From a virus: DNA of 49,772 bases. The DNA lies in the IMG/VR virus record IMGVR_UViG_3300035698_014061, positions 1 through 49,772 of that record; one strand, written 5' to 3'. The position numbers and the translations under genes were made by a program. The notes beneath the pieces are model-generated. The model worked only from the letters and a program-made list of their open reading frames with translations, did not search any database and was not told the origin of the DNA. The number at the start of each line of letters is the position of its first letter. Position 1 is the first letter of the stretch. Below, piece by piece: positions 33,060-41,045 of the stretch.

Positions 33060-33919
33060 TGAAAGAAGACGCCTTCCCGATGATGGATTATGTCACCAAC
33101 CCTATACCTTTGTTTTTGGACTCGGGAGCCTTTTCACTTCTAGCCCAAAAGAAGTTGACTGATAAGGAAATGAAGGAGTACATAGACAACTATGCCGCCT
33201 TCATCCACAAATATAGTTTGGCGATTGATTACTACGCCAACGTAGACGTGATCGGCGATCCGGAAGCAACCCTAAAAAATCAAGAGTATATGGAAGATGC
33301 TCATGGCCTGGAACCGGTTCCCGTAATTCATTTTGGATCGGATATCAAATGGATTGAAAAGTATGTCGAACGAGGTAGCAAATACATAGGCCTTGGGGGA
33401 CTGGTGAGGAGACGCCCCGCAGAAAAAAGAAAATGGCTTGACCGCTGTTTTAATTTCCTTTGTGATACCGAAGACCGAACTCCGATCGTGCGGGTGCATG
33501 GTTTTGGAATGACTTCATATCGATTCCTTCTTGATTATCCTTGGTACAGTGTAGATTCAACCACGTGGTCAAAAACATCTTCACTTGGAAGCATCCTAGT
33601 TCCCCATAAAAGGAAAGGCGCATTCACCTTCGATGAAAAGCCTTACAGTATAGGAGTGTCTTCCTCGAGTCCTTTAGTCAGTGCAGCGGGCAAGCATTAC
33701 TTCCACCTCTCCAATTCAGAAAAAAAGATTGTGGATGAATGGCTCGAGTTTCTCGGTATACCTTTTGGGAGGATCGAAAATGAGAAGCCGGTTGAGCATG
33801 GTGTTTTGACCACGTACATTTTCAGAAACATCGCCAATTTATATTTCTTCAGAGAGATGCAGAAGACGATTCCTCCTTACCCCAGAGCCTTCCAAAAGAA
33901 GACAAGAGGTTTCTTATGA
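33059..33919 (+). CDS. dpdA: DpdA-like DNA-guanine transglycosylase 2 (catalytic part)
   Basis: 286 residues. Shares with copy 1: [47 protein letters not shown] and WYSVDSTTW. The aspartates in LDSG and VDST are the likely catalytic positions by analogy with TGT enzymes. As in copy 1 the N-terminal strand is missing from this ORF; a 57-residue module with that pattern ends in the TAATG at its start. Two copies could act on different bases, sequences or substrates, or form a heterodimer. Confidence 0.8.
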   Translation: MKEDAFPMMDYVTNPIPLFLDSGAFSLLAQKKLTDKEMKEYIDNYAAFIHKYSLAIDYYANVDVIGDPEATLKNQEYMEDAHGLEPVPVIHFGSDIKWIEKYVERGSKYIGLGGLVRRRPAEKRKWLDRCFNFLCDTEDRTPIVRVHGFGMTSYRFLLDYPWYSVDSTTWSKTSSLGSILVPHKRKGAFTFDEKPYSIGVSSSSPLVSAAGKHYFHLSNSEKKIVDEWLEFLGIPFGRIENEKPVEHGVLTTYIFRNIANLYFFREMQKTIPPYPRAFQKKTRGFL

Positions 33920-34266
33920 TCGTCTTTCACTCAGGTGAAGGAAGCCGGCAGGATGCTCATCCGGAAGTGCATCTCAAAGATGCTTCTGAAGGTGGAGTCA
34001 TGTTGACCTTCTTCGCAAACAAAAAAACCAGTCGGCCAAGGCCCCGTTTTGAAAGACAATCGGAAGCAAAAAAGAATGCAGGTGTTTTGTTCATGATCAT
34101 ATATCATTCGGGCGACGGCAGGCAAGATTCCGCACCGGAGAATCTTTTGAAAAAAGACGGAGTGATGTTGACCTTCTTCAAGAACAAGGACAAGCCTCGC
34201 TCCCGATTTATAAGATTTTGGAAAATGAAAAAACGAATTGAAAAAACGAAAGGAAGATCAAAATGA
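33916..34266 (+). CDS. Tandem DpdA N-terminal-like module protein
   Basis: 116 residues containing two copies of the small module: MIVFHSGEGSRQDAHPEVHL ... GGVMLTFFANKKTSRP, then MIIYHSGDGRQDSAPENLL ... DGVMLTFFKNKDKPRS. Both resemble the 57-residue ORF upstream. The second copy has its own ATG at 34093 and could be made separately. The C-terminus is strongly basic. ATGA overlap with dpdA2 and 4-base overlap with the clamp gene show co-translation. Confidence 0.6.
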   Translation: MIVFHSGEGSRQDAHPEVHLKDASEGGVMLTFFANKKTSRPRPRFERQSEAKKNAGVLFMIIYHSGDGRQDSAPENLLKKDGVMLTFFKNKDKPRSRFIRFWKMKKRIEKTKGRSK

Positions 34267-35279
34267 AAAAAGTGAATAGAGAAGACCTATTAAACCAACT
34301 GGAGGCAATAACCCCCGGCCTCTCCGCTCGTGAGATCGTTGAGCAGAGTAGCTGTTTCATATTCCAAGGAGGCAAAGCCTTCACCTACAATGATGAGGTG
34401 GCTTGTTCGTGCGACTGCCTGCTGAATGATATAGAAGGGGCGGTGCTAGCCAAGCCGCTTTTGGAAGTGCTGAGGAAAATGCCGGACGAGGAGTTGTCCA
34501 TCGAGGAAGATCCAAAAGGATTGCTTCTGAAAGGTATCCGCAGACGAGCGACAATCCGAATGGAAAAGGAAATCCTTTTGGATGTAGGAGCCACAAACCC
34601 GCCTACCAAAAAGTCAGTCTGGAATGAGCTGCCTGAGAAGTTCAGTGACGCCGTAGAGACTGCGAGGCACTGCGCTAGCAAAGATGAAAGTCATTTTTCA
34701 CTGACCTGCCTTCACATCGCACCTACGTGGATAGAAGCCTGCGACAACTATCAAATCACTCGTTACCCGTTGGACACCGGTCTCGACAAGTCGTTACTCG
34801 TACGCCAAGAATCTATGAAGTATGTGGGAGCTATGGTGATGACCGAGTGGACTACATCTTCCAGCTGGATTCATTTCCGCAACGACACTATGACTTTGAG
34901 CTGCCGCCAATACGCCGAAGAATTCCCAGACATGGGTAAGTTCTTACGGGTCAAAGGCGATCCGATGAAGCTGGCAAAACGTTTTGCTGAGTCGGCTGAG
35001 ATCGCTCAAATTTTCAGTAGTGAAGGAGACGTAAATGAAATACAGGTAACACTCGAGCCTGGTTGGGTCCGTATCAAAGGCGAGGGAGCTCATGGAAGCT
35101 ACACCGAAAGAAAGAAGTCCAAGTATGAAGGCACCCCGTTGCGTTTTATGATCTCACCGGAGATGCTGATCAAAATAGCCACCAACTATCGGACATGCGA
35201 AATTTCAGAAGTGGCTCTAAAAGTGAACGCCGGTCATTACACTTACGTCACCAGCTTGGGAAAGCCTGAAGATGAGTAA
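34263..35279 (+). CDS. DNA polymerase sliding clamp (DnaN-like)
   Basis: 338 residues, close to the 366 of bacterial beta clamps. The N-terminal region (FIFQGGKAFTYNDEVACSCD, then LLEVLRKMPDEELSIEED) and the C-terminal segment LRFMISPEMLIKIATNYRTC fit the three-domain beta-clamp outline. It would ring the DNA and hold the phage polymerase; a clamp loader subunit is encoded at 37870. Sequence similarity is moderate, context is strong. Confidence 0.7.
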   Translation: MKKVNREDLLNQLEAITPGLSAREIVEQSSCFIFQGGKAFTYNDEVACSCDCLLNDIEGAVLAKPLLEVLRKMPDEELSIEEDPKGLLLKGIRRRATIRMEKEILLDVGATNPPTKKSVWNELPEKFSDAVETARHCASKDESHFSLTCLHIAPTWIEACDNYQITRYPLDTGLDKSLLVRQESMKYVGAMVMTEWTTSSSWIHFRNDTMTLSCRQYAEEFPDMGKFLRVKGDPMKLAKRFAESAEIAQIFSSEGDVNEIQVTLEPGWVRIKGEGAHGSYTERKKSKYEGTPLRFMISPEMLIKIATNYRTCEISEVALKVNAGHYTYVTSLGKPEDE

Positions 35280-36492
35280 AGGCTTTTTCCCCTCATCGCA
35301 GATCCAATCCAAAGACAATCGCACGGGCAAGAGACCTCACTGCGGCACTTGTGGATTGTTCAAAACCTGCCATTCACCAAAGATGAAAGTCACCGGTGAA
35401 GGCAGGATGGGAATTCTAATAGTTGCAGAAGCTCCCGGCAAGACTGAAGATGAACAAGGCGTTCAGCTTGTAGGAGAGGCAGGGAAGCGACTACGAAATG
35501 AACTCGCCCTGTTCGATGTCGATTTGGAGAAGGATTGCTGGAAAACAAACGCGATCATATGCAGACCTCCCAAAAGCAAACCACCGGACAATGAAAAGAT
35601 CCGGTGCTGCCGTCCTAATCTTTTGAAGACGATCGAACAACTTCAGCCTTCGGTCATCATCTTACTAGGCAATGCTGCTCTTCAGAGTTTAATAGGTCAT
35701 GCTTGGAAAGAGTCTCCCGGTTCAATAAGCAAGTGGGCGGGTTTTGTTATTCCTTGCCAAGATCCTAACGCTTGGGTCATACCAACCTTTCACCCATCTT
35801 ATCTGATAAGAGAAGAACGAAACAAGGGACTCGCGTTTTGGTTTCGTCAGCATCTGAAAAAAGCCCTTGAAAAAACAGGGAGCGGGAAACCGTGGATAAA
35901 ACCGCGAGATTATAAGAAAGAGATCCATATTATACACGACCCAAGACGAGCTGCTGCCACTCTAAGAAGATGGACGATGGCTGGAGGGGTCATATCCATT
36001 GACTATGAAACCAACTGCTTAAAACCAGAATACAAAGGAGCTAAAATCTACAGCTGCGCCGTCTGCTGGAATGGTGAGAGAACAATAGCTTATCCTTGGC
36101 ACGGAGATGCTATCGAAGCCACCAAAGAACTACTGATTAGCAACTGCGGAAAGATCGCTGCGAATCTGAAGTTTGAAGATCGATGGACCAGAGCCATGTT
36201 AGGAATTGAAATAAAGAACTGGCAATGGGATACAATGCTATCGGCTCATGTCCTTGACAATCGGGCAGGCATAACGAGTCTCAAGTTTCAATCTTTTGTT
36301 CAACTAGGATGTCCCTGTTACGACAGCTCTATTGAATCTTATCTCAAAGACTCAGGCAAAAGTAAAATCAACAACATCCATAAAATTGACATCATGAATT
36401 TACTCTTATACAACGGAATGGACTCCCTGCTGGAATACGAGCTGGCTACCTTACAGACCATTCAAACCCCCAATATGAAAGTGGGTCGATGA
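35272..36492 (+). CDS. Uracil-DNA glycosylase fused to 3'-5' exonuclease
   Basis: 406 residues. Residues about 20-200 match family 4-type UDG: cysteines 24, 27 and 33 (CGTCGLFKTC), VAEAPGKTEDEQGVQLVGEA, TNAIICRPP and PTFHPSYL, usually an iron-sulphur enzyme. Residues about 225-395 look like a DnaQ-type exonuclease of polymerase A: VISIDYETN, AANLKFEDRWT and YNGMDSLLEYEL. It overlaps the polymerase gene at 36489, so the two proteins together form the UDG-exo-pol layout known from SPO1-type polymerases. Confidence 0.8.
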   Translation: MSKGFFPSSQIQSKDNRTGKRPHCGTCGLFKTCHSPKMKVTGEGRMGILIVAEAPGKTEDEQGVQLVGEAGKRLRNELALFDVDLEKDCWKTNAIICRPPKSKPPDNEKIRCCRPNLLKTIEQLQPSVIILLGNAALQSLIGHAWKESPGSISKWAGFVIPCQDPNAWVIPTFHPSYLIREERNKGLAFWFRQHLKKALEKTGSGKPWIKPRDYKKEIHIIHDPRRAAATLRRWTMAGGVISIDYETNCLKPEYKGAKIYSCAVCWNGERTIAYPWHGDAIEATKELLISNCGKIAANLKFEDRWTRAMLGIEIKNWQWDTMLSAHVLDNRAGITSLKFQSFVQLGCPCYDSSIESYLKDSGKSKINNIHKIDIMNLLLYNGMDSLLEYELATLQTIQTPNMKVGR

Positions 36493-37880
36493 TGGCAGCC
36501 ACCACTTTACAAGCACAAAAACTATTACAAGAAGGCACACGAGCTCTTAGCAAGGTAGAAGCCAATGGAATTAGAATCGATGAAAATTATCTTACAGAAG
36601 CCATCAATAGCACCAAAACCCGTATCATTGAATTACAACGGAGAATGGAAAAGGATCCCGTTACTATTGAATGGAAGAAAATCTTCAGACAAAAGACAAA
36701 TTTCAACAGCCGTGAACAGCTAGGCAAAGTCCTCTTTGAAGAGCTCGGTTATGAATGCAGAAGCAGAACCGCTACAGGCCGACCCAAAACGGATGAAGAA
36801 GCTCTCAGCCAACTTACAATTCCGTATGTTAAACGATTTGTTAGAATTGCAAAGATGCAGAAGGCCCTAAATACATATTTAATCGGGATTCAACGAGAGA
36901 CTGTAGACGGCTTCCTCCATCCTATCTTTTCACTCAACCTTGTTTCCTCTTTTCGAGGTAGTAGTGAAAGGCCTAATTTTCAAAACATACCTGTCCGACT
37001 TGAATGGGTTGCTGAACTTATTCGACGAGCTTTTGTTCCCCGTCCTAATCATGCTATTATCGAAGCTGATTATAGTGGCGTGGAAGTTGGTACAAGCTGC
37101 TGCTACCATCACGATCCTCGATTGATTGCTTACGTGAAAGACACTTCTTTGGATATGCATAGAGATATGGCGGCAGAATGTTACAGACTGTCCACAGATC
37201 AAGTCACCAAACAGATCCGCTACGGCGGCAAAAACAAATTCATCTTCCCTCAATTCTACGGTGACTATTATGTCAATTGCGCTCGCAACCTTTGGGAGTA
37301 TGTTTCCTCTTCAGACATTACCTTGTCCGATGGAACCTCGGTGATAGATCATCTGAAGGAAGAAGGCATCACTAAGTTAGGGATCTGCGATCCGGGCAAA
37401 CCTCCGAGACCGGGAACCTTTGAAAAACATATCCAGCAAGTGGAACAAAACTTTTGGGGCGAGCGTTTCAAAGTGTACTCTGAATGGAAGGACAAATGGT
37501 GGGCGGCCTACCAAAAGAAAGGAGGCTTCCAAACCCTTACAGGATTCACTATCAACGGAGTTTACAAAAGGAACGAAGCAATCAACATCCCCATTCAGGG
37601 ATCGGCTTTTCATTGCCTGCTTTGGAGTCTTATCCGATTACAAAAATGGATTGAAAAAACCAATAGCAAAGCCAAGATAGTAGGACAGATACATGATAGC
37701 ATTGTGTCTGATGTGCCGATTGAAGAAGTGCCTGACTATCTGAGGGCCTTGAAAAAGATTATGACTGAAGACCTGCCGAGGAAGTGGAAATGGATTATTA
37801 TTCCTCTGAGAATAGACGCAGAAATTGCATACGAAGGACAAAGTTGGTTTGACAAGAAGGAGATTAAAATTGAAAACTGA
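36489..37880 (+). CDS. Family A DNA polymerase (polymerase domain)
   Basis: 463 residues. Motif A is IIEADYSGVE (near 190-198), motif B the KNKFIFPQFYGDY region, and motif C IVGQIHDSIVSD (near 400-405), with HDS in place of HDE. The thumb region contains FNSREQLGKVLFEELG. The 3'-5' exonuclease is on the preceding gene rather than on this protein. It replicates the phage DNA. Starts at ATG 36489, overlapping the previous stop. Confidence 0.9.
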   Translation: MMAATTLQAQKLLQEGTRALSKVEANGIRIDENYLTEAINSTKTRIIELQRRMEKDPVTIEWKKIFRQKTNFNSREQLGKVLFEELGYECRSRTATGRPKTDEEALSQLTIPYVKRFVRIAKMQKALNTYLIGIQRETVDGFLHPIFSLNLVSSFRGSSERPNFQNIPVRLEWVAELIRRAFVPRPNHAIIEADYSGVEVGTSCCYHHDPRLIAYVKDTSLDMHRDMAAECYRLSTDQVTKQIRYGGKNKFIFPQFYGDYYVNCARNLWEYVSSSDITLSDGTSVIDHLKEEGITKLGICDPGKPPRPGTFEKHIQQVEQNFWGERFKVYSEWKDKWWAAYQKKGGFQTLTGFTINGVYKRNEAINIPIQGSAFHCLLWSLIRLQKWIEKTNSKAKIVGQIHDSIVSDVPIEEVPDYLRALKKIMTEDLPRKWKWIIIPLRIDAEIAYEGQSWFDKKEIKIEN

Positions 37881-38793
37881 ACTCTACAAAAAACACCGGC
37901 CTACAGACCTGCGGAGGGTCTACGGACAGCCAAAGCCTGTCAAGGTTCTTACCGAGATGATCGCCAATAACCGGATCCCTCATACGATTTTATTTTCGGG
38001 GCCGAGCGGTTGCGGCAAGACCACACTGGCTAGAATCCTGCAGCTTGAAATGAAGTGCGGAGATGCTGATTACTATGAAAAGAACTGCGCAGACTTCCGA
38101 GGTATTGATATGGTCCGTGCTGTTCGCCGCCGTATCAGCCAAGCCCCTATTTCTGGGTCCTGCCGGATCTGGTACATAGATGAATGTCACCGACTCACTC
38201 CCGAGGCTCAAGATGCCTTTTTGAAAATGCTTGAAGACACTCCCAAGCATGTTTACTTTTTCCTCGCTACTACCGAACCCAATAAACTCAAAAAGACAAT
38301 ACAAACACGAGCGACTAAAATAATTGTCAATCTGATAAAAGATGATGATATGAAAAAACTGCTCGCGTACACGGCTCGGAAAGAGAAAATAAAGCTGCCC
38401 GACACCTGCATGGAACGCTTGGTAGAAGTTGCGGAAGGATCCGCTCGGGCCGCTTTGGTGAGTCTCAATCAGGTGATGGACATAAAAGATGAAGATGAGA
38501 TGCTGGGGGCTATTCAAAACATCGACATGAAAGCTCAGGCGATCGAACTCGCTCGTATGCTTGTATCTCCAAACTGCAGCTGGAAAAAGGTAGCCGGTGT
38601 TCTCAGAGACCTTGAAGACGAACCAGAAACTGTCAGACACATGATGCTCGGTTATGCTAACTCCGTGCTTCTAGGTGGAGGAAGAATGGCGGCGAGAGCG
38701 TATCTTTTGATAGACTCCTTCCGTGATAACTTCTACGATAGCAAAAAGGCTGGGCTCACTGCTGCGTGTTGGGAAGTTGTCGGTACAAAATAA
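37870..38793 (+). CDS. Clamp loader subunit (DnaX/RFC-like AAA+)
   Basis: 307 residues. Walker A GPSGCGKT at 44-51, Walker B WYIDECHRLT near 97-106, sensor-1 FLATTEPNKL and YANSVLLGGG near the end. It loads the sliding clamp at 34263 onto primed DNA. The start is a TTG at 37870, chosen because AAGGAG sits 7 bases upstream and the protein then begins KTELYKKHRP, as in DnaX-like proteins. It lies inside the 3' end of the polymerase gene. Confidence 0.85.
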   Translation: MKTELYKKHRPTDLRRVYGQPKPVKVLTEMIANNRIPHTILFSGPSGCGKTTLARILQLEMKCGDADYYEKNCADFRGIDMVRAVRRRISQAPISGSCRIWYIDECHRLTPEAQDAFLKMLEDTPKHVYFFLATTEPNKLKKTIQTRATKIIVNLIKDDDMKKLLAYTARKEKIKLPDTCMERLVEVAEGSARAALVSLNQVMDIKDEDEMLGAIQNIDMKAQAIELARMLVSPNCSWKKVAGVLRDLEDEPETVRHMMLGYANSVLLGGGRMAARAYLLIDSFRDNFYDSKKAGLTAACWEVVGTK

Positions 38794-38803
38794 AAAACAA
38801 GTG

Positions 38804-38828
38804 TGAACACCGTCTTTCCCCTGATAAT
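38804..38828 (+). promoter_or_regulatory. Candidate short-spacer promoter (weak)
   Basis: TGAACA (38804-38809), 13 bases, GATAAT (38823-38828), followed by AAG. Each box has mismatches. Position between clamp loader and the 38848 gene is sensible for a new unit (coiled-coil gene, SSB). Confidence 0.3.
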
Positions 38829-38847
38829 AAGATAGAAGGAGACAATA

Positions 38848-39342
38848 ATGATTAAAAAAGCAGTGAAAAAAGCAACTAAGAAAAAAGAAGCAAAGCACAA
38901 TCTTGACATCTTTGAGTTGGATCTGGATGGACTGGATCAACGTTGGATTGAGCAGCCTCGTTTGGTAATTAAGCACTCTTTGGAATTAGCAGAAGCCAAA
39001 GACAGATCACGAAGACTTAAAAGTCGCACAGAGGTTTGTCAGGCTGAAGTGGCTAAGAAGATTCGACAAGATCCGGAAAGATATAATCTCGGAGTCAAAC
39101 CAACCGTGGCTGCGATCGCTGAAACAATTCAATTAGATCCAGACGTGGTACAGTATCAGGAGGAAGAAAAATCGGTGCTTCACGAGATCGACATTCTCCA
39201 GGCCTTCCTAAACGCCCTTGAGCATCGTAAGCGGGCTCTAGAAGGTCTGGTGAGCCTGTATGGTCAGAGTTATTTTGCTACGCCGACGACTACACCCATA
39301 GCTCCCATAAGTCAAAAGTCAGCGGATGCATTGAAGAAATGA
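38848..39342 (+). CDS. Coiled-coil hypothetical protein
   Basis: 164 residues. A lysine-rich N-terminus is followed by a long helical region (about 40-140) with heptad patterns. It is next to the SSB and recombinase genes, a position where mediator or accessory factors are often encoded. No family recognised. AAGGAG precedes the ATG. Confidence 0.6.
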   Translation: MIKKAVKKATKKKEAKHNLDIFELDLDGLDQRWIEQPRLVIKHSLELAEAKDRSRRLKSRTEVCQAEVAKKIRQDPERYNLGVKPTVAAIAETIQLDPDVVQYQEEEKSVLHEIDILQAFLNALEHRKRALEGLVSLYGQSYFATPTTTPIAPISQKSADALKK

Positions 39343-39515
39343 AACAGATACTCATCAAAAAGGTAGTGGGGATTGTTGAATGGCCTATTTTGGTTGTTCT
39401 GATAATTCCCTATACAGTTGGTTACATCGCGATAAAGTTGGCCACCGCGGCTTACTATAATGGCAAATTCACAACCCTAAATAGACAAGGAGAACGAAAT
39501 GGCGAAGAAGAATAG
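39339..39515 (+). CDS. Small membrane protein
   Basis: 58 residues: MKQILIKKVVGIVEWP, then a hydrophobic run (ILVVLIIPYTVGYIAIKLAT), then a polar tail. One transmembrane helix at about 16-38. It is coupled to the preceding gene (ATGA) and overlaps the SSB gene start by 17 bases. Function unknown. Confidence 0.6.
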   Translation: MKQILIKKVVGIVEWPILVVLIIPYTVGYIAIKLATAAYYNGKFTTLNRQGERNGEEE

Positions 39516-40953
39516 AAAATACAAAAGAGGCATGGCTGCCGAGAATGCCCGGAAGGCCGCTGCCAATCAACAGACCAGCGGCTTTGAAAGGACAGCTGTC
39601 AAACAACCGAATACGGAAATGAAAAATTTCCAATTGAAGAAAGCCGGAGTCAGAAGAATCAACATCATTCCTTACTGGGTAGGTGAAGGCAATCCAAACT
39701 CCGATGAAGGCAAGCTCCATTATGAAAGAAGCTATTGGATTCATCGTAATGTAGGCGTCAATCAAGATGCTTATATTTGCCTGAACAAAACCTTCAAAAA
39801 GCCCTGCCCGATTTGCGAGTGGATGGCGAAGCAGCCCGATTCGTTTAACAACGATATGGTGAAGAAGTTAAAACCTTCTTACCGACAACTGTTCCATGTG
39901 GTCGAACCTGACGACAAGAAAACCGTTTTGCTTTGGGACATCTCAAATTTCTACTTCGGTGAAAAACTCAACAACCTGATCAACACTCAGGACGAAGACG
40001 AAGCACTGAACGAGTTCTGCGAATTTGAAGATGGCAAGATTCTAAAAATGGTTGTGGATGAAAACAACTACGGCGGCAGAACAAGTTACAAGGTTGGCAG
40101 CATCACATTCAAAGATCGGAAAGAGGATCTTGATCCAGAGCTACTTGACCAGACCGTCTGTCTGGATGATCTGCTCATCGAAAAAACTTACGATGAATTG
40201 GCAGCCATCTTCCATCAAACGGATCTCAATCCAGACGAGGAAGATGTGGATGATAAACCGGATGATGAACCGGATGATGAACCGGACGATGAACCGGACG
40301 ATGAACCGGATGATGAACCGGATGATGAACCGGACGATGAACCGGATGATGGTGTGATCGTTGATGGCGACCGAATCAGTGCCGAGATTGACGGGACTGA
40401 TTACGAAGGAATCGTCACTGATATTGACGGTGATGATATCTCAATCACTTTCGATGATGGCGAGGAACTCGTCATGGATCGGGATGACGTCACCCTCATC
40501 AGCAAAAAGGATGAAGATGCGGATGAAGATGCGGATGATGAACCGGATGAGGAACCGGATAAGGAACCGGAAGCAGGGCCTAAAGCTGAAGACATCCCTT
40601 TTGAAGTTAGTGACCGAGTCAGCGTGGCAATCAATGACTCTGTATATAAAGGGGTCATCGACAGCATTCACGGAGATGATGTCACTGTTGTCTTTGATGA
40701 CGGCGACGTGCTGGTTGTAGAGCCTGGCGATCTTAAGCTGATCAAGAAAGGCAAGAAGGCAAAAAAGGACAAAGGAAAAAAGGACAAAGGAAAAAAGTCC
40801 TCAGCGTCCGAGAAGTCTCAAAAATCATCCAAGGGCAAATCCGAGAAGGGAAAATGTCCTGCCGGCGGTAAGTTTGGAAAAGACATCGACAATTTGGAAG
40901 GTTGCAAAAACTGCAAGGTCTGGGATGAGTGTGATGACGCTGCGAATGCTTAG
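39499..40953 (+). CDS. gp32-like single-stranded DNA-binding protein with Tudor-like repeats
   Basis: 484 residues. The first 250 residues look like phage gp32-type SSB: a lysine-rich start and a zinc-binding segment with cysteines near 94, 103 and 106 (CLNKTFKKPCPICEW). Then come about eight acidic DDEP repeats (about 252-284), a Tudor/SH3-like segment (DRISAEIDGTDYEGIVTDID), an acidic linker, a second such segment (DRVSVAINDSVYKGVIDSIH), a lysine-rich stretch and a C-terminal cysteine cluster (CKNCKVWDEC). The long C-terminal arm is not usual for this family. Confidence 0.8.
   Translation: MAKKNRKYKRGMAAENARKAAANQQTSGFERTAVKQPNTEMKNFQLKKAGVRRINIIPYWVGEGNPNSDEGKLHYERSYWIHRNVGVNQDAYICLNKTFKKPCPICEWMAKQPDSFNNDMVKKLKPSYRQLFHVVEPDDKKTVLLWDISNFYFGEKLNNLINTQDEDEALNEFCEFEDGKILKMVVDENNYGGRTSYKVGSITFKDRKEDLDPELLDQTVCLDDLLIEKTYDELAAIFHQTDLNPDEEDVDDKPDDEPDDEPDDEPDDEPDDEPDDEPDDEPDDGVIVDGDRISAEIDGTDYEGIVTDIDGDDISITFDDGEELVMDRDDVTLISKKDEDADEDADDEPDEEPDKEPEAGPKAEDIPFEVSDRVSVAINDSVYKGVIDSIHGDDVTVVFDDGDVLVVEPGDLKLIKKGKKAKKDKGKKDKGKKSSASEKSQKSSKGKSEKGKCPAGGKFGKDIDNLEGCKNCKVWDECDDAANA
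40253..40346 (+). repeat. 12-bp tandem repeats encoding DDEP
   Basis: About eight GATGATGAACCG-type units, some with GAC for GAT, code for (DDEP)n in the SSB. Near-identity and in-frame length indicate recent expansion; length variants are likely. Confidence 0.8.
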
Positions 40954-40998
40954 CAGCTAGGGCGCACCAGTAATGCTTAGCAGCTAAGACACACCAGT
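40945..40998 (+). repeat. Two adjacent 27-bp direct repeats
   Basis: The 27-base units at 40945-40971 and 40972-40998 differ at 3 positions, all G to A. Each contains a TTAGC-A-GCTA(A) palindrome. The first overlaps the SSB stop codon. They lie just before a strong hairpin in the SSB-recombinase gap. Confidence 0.7.
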
Positions 40999-41026
40999 TG
41001 GGTGGGGTCGTTCAGCCCCACCCAAC
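40997..41026 (+). promoter_or_regulatory. Strong intergenic hairpin
   Basis: GTTGGGTGGGG (40997-41007) and CCCCACCCAAC (41016-41026) form a perfect 11-base stem with an 8-base loop. There is no T tract after it, so it is not a standard terminator; an RNA-processing or stabilising stem, or a translation control for the recombinase 20 bases downstream, is more likely. Confidence 0.65.
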
Positions 41027-41045
41027 GTAACTCCAAGAAATCAAA

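Noticed and set aside
40253-40346. Possible CRISPR-like array
   Set aside because: Units are directly adjacent 12-bp coding repeats with no spacers; they encode DDEP in frame.
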